Shown here: positions 53,341 to 60,000 of the stretch, one piece after another
Layout of the letters: each line of letters starts with the position of its first letter
How positions within the stretch are numbered: position 1 is the stretch's first letter
NCBI GenBank assembly: GCA_009760855.2
Contig: WPIO01000194.1
Location: 64,001-124,000, forward strand
Origin: Cristatella mucedo
Lineage: Eukaryota > Bryozoa > Phylactolaemata > Cristatellidae
Direction: 5' to 3'
DNA length: 60,000 nucleotides
The notes under the pieces: generated by a model
What the model saw: the letters and a program-made list of their open reading frames with translations, nothing else
Told to the model about the DNA's origin: nothing
Databases searched by the model: none
Made by a program: the position numbers and the translations under genes

Positions 53341-55364
53341 AGTTGGTTGATGCTTATAACAAATAAATGATTGTACAACTTAAAAAAAGACCTTGACAAA
53401 ACAAAAAAGACCTCTAAAATCTATTAAAACACTGTTACAAGGTACTAAGTGAGTCAGCTGACAGTCGTCATCTGTTGTAACATACTGAAGCTTTATGACC
53501 AAATGCAATACAGCTAAACATACTTTCCTTTCGCGTATTATAACTCTTTATCTAGATGAGTACCTTCTTTTATGATTAATAATTGGATTCGGATGCGTTT
53601 TAAAACGGGCCATAATGCACGATCGTTATCTTCCGTTTTCTTTGCACGCCTATAATGTATCTGCTTATCTCAATAAGGAGTGGAATACCAAGAACCATGG
53701 CTAGCAAGCGTATATCTTGTAAACTTTGCAGAAGCACTAATCATTTTATAACTCTGACGAAAACGAACCACAATCATTCCAATTCAAGTGTCGTAAGTCA
53801 CTATCTACACCGGAAATCGTTTTCCACATGCATCTGAAATAAGAAACCCTAGTATTCAAAATTGTTGATGACTGAACCATTCAAATAAACTATAGCTTTT
53901 GCTCTTTTGCATTTTCTCATATTTGAATCTGAATAACAAGACTCATCTTAACATTACTTATACTTGAAGAAACACTATTCCTAACATCACCTAACCCTGA
54001 GCAATATTCATAGTAAACGTTTACATATCTGGAATATTTTAATTTAAAACCCTCACTAACTCCACAAATAGCAATACTCATTACCATTACCAGTTTTTGT
54101 TCTGTGGAAAACTCTCACACTGGCCCTCACAATCTAACGAAGCCAAAGTTTCTTTGGATTCACTAAACACTCTATCTACTTCTCGCGTTATAGGGTGTTA
54201 GCTACTGAGATAAGGTAAAGTTTCAACCAAGCGAGCCTTTACTATCATTTGCAAACATTTCGATAATGACCTATGCGAGTGAAAGAATTAGCATACTTCT
54301 TGTTAAAAGAATGTTGTTTAACGCAGTCCTTGCAGTTAGTGAAAAGATGCTAACCCTTTTGCACGTATTTCATTAAACGATTTCTGCCCTCGCGCTGCCA
54401 AAGTGAAAATTCATTTTCAGTGCACATCTGTATTCGTGAAAGCTATTTAGTAAATGTAGAAATGATACTGTGTGCTATCGTGGTAAGTAAAATCTGTTGA
54501 TTAGTCGAGTCCACTTTGGTAAACGCTTGCACTCAGATAGAAACAATTTTGAGAGCAGAGATTGAAGGCCGGAAAGCGAGATCGAGAGATGCTCGGTTTC
54601 GAGGTGCTGCTCGCCAAAGAAGAATTACTACCGCCTACTACTCGCCAACAAATGGGCATCCAAAACGGAGCTGTCCAGACCACTTTAGAAGATAATATCT
54701 GTGGCCTTCGAGCACTATATTCAATAAAAATAGAGCAGCATGTATTCACCATCAACGCCGGTGGTGCGGATGCTGAGCGGCGCAGCTTTTGCGTATCGGC
54801 GTAACCATGCGACGCTGGAAGCGGCGCGCCATTGATGCAGCTGAGTGATGCTACAGCTAACCATGTGCCTATAGCGGCGGCTGAGGCAGCACTGGTGGTG
54901 TCATCTGCACGGTTAATGCCAAGCCATGCTAGTGTCGCTACGCGCTCAAGCCGCCGTGTGCTAGGAGGCCGCTGCCCTTAGCGAGGGCTTTTGGGAGGCA
55001 TGCTCAAGAATAGGCTCTGATGCGTTGCGCTAGCCGTCAGTGGAGGAGGCTACAGCAGCGAATAGATGAACACATGGGACACCTTCTGAGCTAAGAGAGG
55101 CAGCGAGCGCTATACAAATTGTGGCTTCGCTCAGTAGGCTGCATACGCCGTCGTCTCAGTCGATTTGGTTCTGCGGGCGCGCATACGCTTTCGTCTTTTC
55201 CACTTTCATCAGCAGGCCGCTTTCTTACCAACTGTGGAAGCTTGTTACGACGCGAACGAGTGCAGCTGGTGAGCGCAGGGCGGACACCTAAAGGTCATAT
55301 GAAGTAATCACTCGGCATCAGGCCCAAGAGTGCTTTCAATCTCACGTGTCGATTTCCGAGCTGT
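53341..55364. other. right flank of the Polinton, nothing recognised
   Basis: Base composition returns to that of the host near 53340. The stretch 54540-55320 is more GC-rich. The open frames (for example 54562-54804 and 55119-55307) have no recognised family. Confidence 0.4.
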
Positions 55365-56599
55365 GAACTACTAATCACAAACCACTCCACCACTCCTCGA
55401 CTCAGTCGCAACCTCTGAAGCAATATCTTCCCAAAAGCAGAGCGCTTTTTGCACTTTTGCAATACGATACTGTTGGATGGAATCTAGAACCCAAGACCTA
55501 TATCGTGTCTTCCTATAGTGATTTAACTTTTAGGGTTTCCATATGTTTAGGCTATATTTCAACATGTGTATGTCAAAATCTCATATCTAATCTTTGCATT
55601 TAAATATTATATGATGCGGGAATCGTGAGTCTCGGGCCTTGATGTATGCCTTCTTCCACACCCTGCCCTACTTTCTGCTGCCTCATTAGCCAGTGTGTGC
55701 CAGACTAGAACGAATACGCAACACGACAACACTGGCATTGCAGGCCCAGACCTCACTTGTGCGCCGTTCCCAAAGGACATGCTTTCTTTTTGAGTTTTTC
55801 AAAACTGATCTCCTACAAGGAGCCCGTCAGATGTCACATACGGATATGCTTAGAGCCGCTGCAGCCAAAACAGCTTAGCTAAATCGGTACTGGATTGGCA
55901 GAGCGGCCTTGTCTCGCAACCGAGTTTCTTGCTTCACCACAATAACAACGCGATTACGCCAGTAGCGAGAGAATCTGAAGTAACTATCGACTCCATAGGC
56001 AAAACCATTACCGCAGCAGTTCAAATGGGCGAAGGTTTAGTTCAATCCACAGTAGTTACATTTAGATACTACTAATTGGAGCCATTAGAAAAAGCTCTTG
56101 CTAATGTTTCGTTTGAAACCCAGGGTTATGGCGCAGGGTCCAAACCAACCGAAAAGTCAGCCCTCGGTTTTGTTGGTTTAAACATTCCTGTCACCGAGTG
56201 AGGCGTTTAAGCACTCACACACGCGTCCTGATGAGCTGCACTCTTAAATGGCTCCACAGATAGACCAGAACACAGGCTGGCGCGCCACCAGTCGTAACGT
56301 ACTTTATCTCTGCCCGTGAACTCCACAATGCCTTAAAACAGCTATGTGGAGTCGCGCGCAAGTGGAGAGTTTGAATGTGCTGCACACTGTCACGTTGCTA
56401 CTCTCGCTAAGCATCTGATGTAGGAGCTTCGCTGAGAGATTTCTTCTGACTGACTCAATGCCACTGAACATTATCCGTATTGACGCTCGGGATGTGGGGT
56501 GATTATTTCTGGGTTTTTGATTGAGCAGTCAGCTGGACCAAACTAGCAGCTTTAAAGAGAATTGAAAGCAGTTTCTAGCTTCCATGACAGTTAGCCAAT

Positions 56600-57350
56600 T
56601 TTGCCCTTAATCCCAGAGTGAGCAGATGCAGCATCCACCAAGTGGAAGTCGCTATAAAATCCGCATCAAGTGTCGCAGTCACGCAAGAAATGCAAGGGTC
56701 TAATCATTTCACGGATGCATTCTCAATGATGTGATAAAAGGTGCCTTTTGAAGCAGCTTGAATGGTCAAGTAAGGGGGATTTCGTGAAGCCACGTCAGGA
56801 GTGGGTACCAGGGTAGAAAGCAGTCCAACTAAAGGTACGATTCCAAAGGGATTTTGAGCTACATGTATGGCAGTCAGTCAGATTCCAGTGGTGGTACAAT
56901 GCTTAGCCTGCTCAGCATGAGATGCAATGGGTAGGCTGGAGCAGAAGAATAGTATCGAGACCTATTGAGTAGACGAAACATCGAGGCTCATAACGTTTCT
57001 GGACAGGGTAGCCAGTGTAGGTCGGCGAGAAGGTGAGGATGATATGGCACTGCGGACGGCCACGGCAGACGCTCTTAGCCTCCTGCAGAGTTACGCACTA
57101 GCTGTGGGCGCTCAATTGGCACAGGCCAGTGGTAGACAGTATGCCGATGATTACAGAAGTGAATGCATGGATGTCACAATGCATTGCCTCTAACTTAAAT
57201 AGCGTGTTCCCCTAAACAAGCCCACCAGTTGGGCATACGTAATTTTGAGCTGGAAGTAGCTGGCGATCTGTGGAAAGTAGACGTTCAGTTATCAGTATTC
57301 AAGGTCTATCTGGAGATTGACAGCAGAGGTAAAACATGTGCAGTTCAAGA
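56600..57350 (-). mobile_element. L2/CR1-type LINE relic (3' half, antisense)
   Basis: On the minus strand, 57003-57035 encodes LLADLHWLP, as in the LINE C-terminal domain. Near 56885-56930 the complement matches the 'caggccaagcatcgtaccac' block of the LINE at 31634-31655. The 'ctggcctgtgcca' block at 57115-57135 also matches. No open frame remains. Confidence 0.65.
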
Positions 57351-57839
57351 GAGAATATCTGTTTTGCAGTGATCAAGTGGTCTGCTTGATCAGTCATGAA
57401 AAGGAGGAATGATTACCGGCCCTACGTTTGCGCTGATCGCTTTCCTCAGACTCTATAATACAAACATTTGCCGAAAATAGGATTTGGGTGTCCGGCAAAA
57501 AGAAGCGTAGAAAGAGGTAGCTTTCTGTTTTTAGTTCTTCAATTGATAGCATGGAGCAGTTGAACTACACATCGATGTTTTAAAATACTTGCACTATTGA
57601 GTTAGCGTGCAATAACAATCAAAAAGGCTTTACCTCTAGAATGTTTGAAACCTCTTGTCATACCATACACCATTCTGCTCTGCTTAGAATCCGATTATAA
57701 GCAGTAAGGAAGATTGCATGGCACCACTCAGAAAAGCTGACCTCTATGCTCAGGCATACGCATGCTGTAAAGAAAGCATTATGCATAGTAATAGTACAGC
57801 GCTGGGTCACCAACAAAGTAAATGGTTAGATGTGACGTG

Positions 57840-59330
57840 CACATGAGTTGTAGCATGCACATCTAAGGTGCTGACCAGCATGCACAGTCAGTCCATTGCG
57901 AGCACGCAAGTACAACGACCTGCTGACACTCCGCAGAGTCAGTGAAGGATAGGTGCACTTTCAGCTTAATTTTACATCTCAGTCTGAGAGACGTCGTGAT
58001 CAGGAAGATTCCAGAAGATATATATGCACTGTCGGAACTTAAGCGCGCGCAGTGGTTTGCAGAGGTGATTTGAGATTCCAGGATGAGGTGTGATAGGCCA
58101 CTGCTGTTCAAGAAAAGTGGAGGCAGGTAGCTTACGACTGCCTGGTGGTAGAAGTTGCTCTGGATAGGTAAAGTTGGATGCCAACATAATGAAGAAACCT
58201 CAAGAGGTGAGTCTGCAGAACCTTGCAGTCGATTGACTGAGCAAAAGCCAGTGGTAGCGTGAGAAAGTGGTGCATGCGGGCAGCTGCACCGCTCACGACA
58301 GAACAATCGAGTTTCAGCGTTTTGCACCCAGCCGTAAGTACCTGGATTGCACAGGCCTGTAGACCCAGCTGAAAGAATTGGCAGAGTGGGACGGAATAAA
58401 GGGCAATGCACGCACGTCGAGATGCAAGTATTCCTATCCGAGGAAGGGCCCTGAACTCGTAGCAGCAGCTCAGTGTAGCTGAAATTAGTCTGACTACTAC
58501 TGTTGACTGATGCGGTCGTCGAATGAAAGGTCACTTTGGCACAAAGGAAGCTAGATTTCCTTTGTGCACATGCACGGACATCTGCTGGCAGAGCGGATGG
58601 TTTGAGCATTGAAGCTTTCTAGTTTAGATCAAATTACGTTTGAAGTAACACGCATTAAATTAGTTCCTACCATCTGGTATGACCATCAGTTGCTGCTATC
58701 CATGTAAGAGATGTATACATGCTGTGCCAGCAAAGGTAGTTTAGAAACTGCGTCGAGCCGCGAAGCGAGAGACATCAAAACAAAATCTCAACAAGAGTGA
58801 TATCTGCATAAAAATTAAACCCACACTGGATTTTGCGTGGTGATTAAGCATCGACACGGAGGGGAGGTAAATACTGCAGAAAGAGGCGCATGCGCTAAGA
58901 GCTGAGGCCCTGGAGAGTGATTCTCCGATCAGTCAGATGACGTTAGTCTGGTGATCTTTTCGGTCTGAGATCAGTACTCTGGAGCTCATCCACTGACATA
59001 AACCAATTGTCGTGACAAACAGCATAGGTTATGCAGTGCAATATGATGGCTCTCGAGAAGAACTTGGGATTAATGGATCAGCTTGCTGCACCCAGAAGGA
59101 TAGAGCAAACACGAAGGTGGAAACTGTTAGGTTTGATAATGCTTAATTTCATGAATAAGAGCTGGGTGAGGGATATTAAGGAAAACAGTTTAACTTTACT
59201 CATGAAGGTGGGCTAGCTAATGCATGGATCTCCACAAAAGCAAAGCTTCGCTTCAGCTGCAGTCATGTCAGATCTACTGCACAGATGTGGGCAGCCAGAA
59301 GTGAGACTGAGTGAGGATACTGGGAAATCA
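57840..59330 (-). mobile_element. second antisense L2/CR1-type LINE relic
   Basis: On the minus strand, 58500-58560 matches the LINE segment around 31245-31300 ('caaagtgacctttcattcgacgac'). The ACAIQ block is at about 58345-58365, and the 3'-UTR-like 'catgcac' repeats are at 57850-57895. The long minus-strand frame at 57863-58609 crosses this relic out of frame and is not a gene. Confidence 0.6.
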
Positions 59331-60000
59331 CTCCCTAGACACGACACCGGTTTGACCTCTTTCTGTTGAGATCCTACTCGGGTCTCTTGAGCTGGGATCG
59401 TCCTGGGACATACTCACTATGAGATATGTAGTTTCATTTTATTGTGCACCACAAAAAGATGTGCTTTCCCACCTCGTCAAAAGATTAAGCATTTTAGTTG
59501 CGCAAGTCCTGCCCGTGATGTTCATGATTGTTTGAGACATACAGGAAGAGTGAGAAAGCTTAACAGCGTGGTGTTGCTAACAACCGTGTGAATCCCCACC
59601 AGCTTCTTCTCGCACGAGCTGGCGTCTCAGACTGGTGAGACACTGGAGAGGGCAAAGGCCGATGCGTCAGCATCGAGCAGGCTCGCCAAGGCCTTCAAAG
59701 TTCAGGCACTGTGGAGCTGCCAACTCCACACATAAGCACATTGCCGCCACTTCACTGCTGTGTGCCCTGGCATAAGCCAAATGAAAACTCACTAAATAGA
59801 CACATGCATGCTATCATCAAGAGTCCATTACGGTTCATATATGCATCATCCCACTAATTATTTAGTGAAAATGTTTCTCTTAAACTTTTCAAGAATGATG
59901 AATGCATGCTTTTGTAAAATGGCAGAGATCCCAAAGTACTCTGTATGCGCCTTGATGAAAGTTTGAACAGAATAGAAGTGAACTCTACTCGCCGCCAGTA

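Larger units (their letters stand above)
55365..59790. repeat. right copy of the degenerate dispersed repeat
   Basis: It matches 580-2508 in order and orientation at several places (see the left copy). It is longer because it contains two antisense LINE relics. Its end near 59780 resembles the sequence just before the MITE at 2500 (AATGAAAACTCACT in both). Confidence 0.5.

Noticed and set aside
57863-58609. 248-codon open frame on the minus strand, the longest in the window
   Set aside because: The DNA aligns with the antisense LINE RT region in other frames (matches at 58345-58365 and 58500-58560). The open frame is out of register and shows no protein family.

Overview
The window is genomic DNA of a multicellular animal, most likely an invertebrate. 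It has GT-AG introns, one widely spaced multi-exon gene, tRNA-derived SINEs, L2/CR1-type LINEs with (ATT)n tails, a SPIN-like hAT miniature element, and a large decayed Polinton/Maverick-type element. There are no bacterial-style operons or ribosome binding sites. The phylum cannot be fixed from the sequence.

Left part (1-25000). A DEG/ENaC-family (ASIC-like) sodium channel gene runs on the + strand from about 2997 to 24318. Seven exons were found by reading through GT-AG sites, and every splice phase agrees. They cover the post-TM1 extracellular domain, the Cys-rich region, TM2 with the G-x-S selectivity filter, and the stop. The N-terminal TM1 exon was not found. The introns hold a 100-bp perfect palindrome, a LINE tail nested in a SINE, a SPIN-like element with a diverged 8-bp target duplication, simple repeats, a nearly full-length antisense LINE interrupted by a SINE, and two more SINEs.

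Middle (25000-33700). About 2.7 kb shows nothing recognisable. Two head-to-tail LINEs follow (27718-30256 and 30257-32100). The first lost its RT core and carries a 52-bp palindrome at the deletion. The second is 5'-truncated and has a mutated RT catalytic motif. A small minisatellite precedes the AT-rich element.

Right-middle (33760-53340). This is a decayed, AT-rich Polinton-like (virus-like) element. It carries a protein-primed family B DNA polymerase, an acidic protein, an array of four small paralogues, two phage-fibre-like genes, an HNH-AP2 endonuclease, a PLA2-like protein, a DUF5679-like/adenain-type protease gene, a packaging ATPase and capsid-like genes. The ATPase, its downstream gene, a capsid-like gene and the divergent DUF5679-like gene occur a second time in inverted orientation. 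The region is therefore a composite of two related, diverged copies. A short motif (TATAGAAATG) recurs at the start codons. Nearly all genes carry stops or frameshifts, so the element looks inactive. No integrase or terminal inverted repeat was recognised.

Right flank (53340-60000). No host gene was found. It consists mostly of old antisense LINE relics inside a degenerate repeat that matches the left edge of the window (580-2508) in the same orientation.
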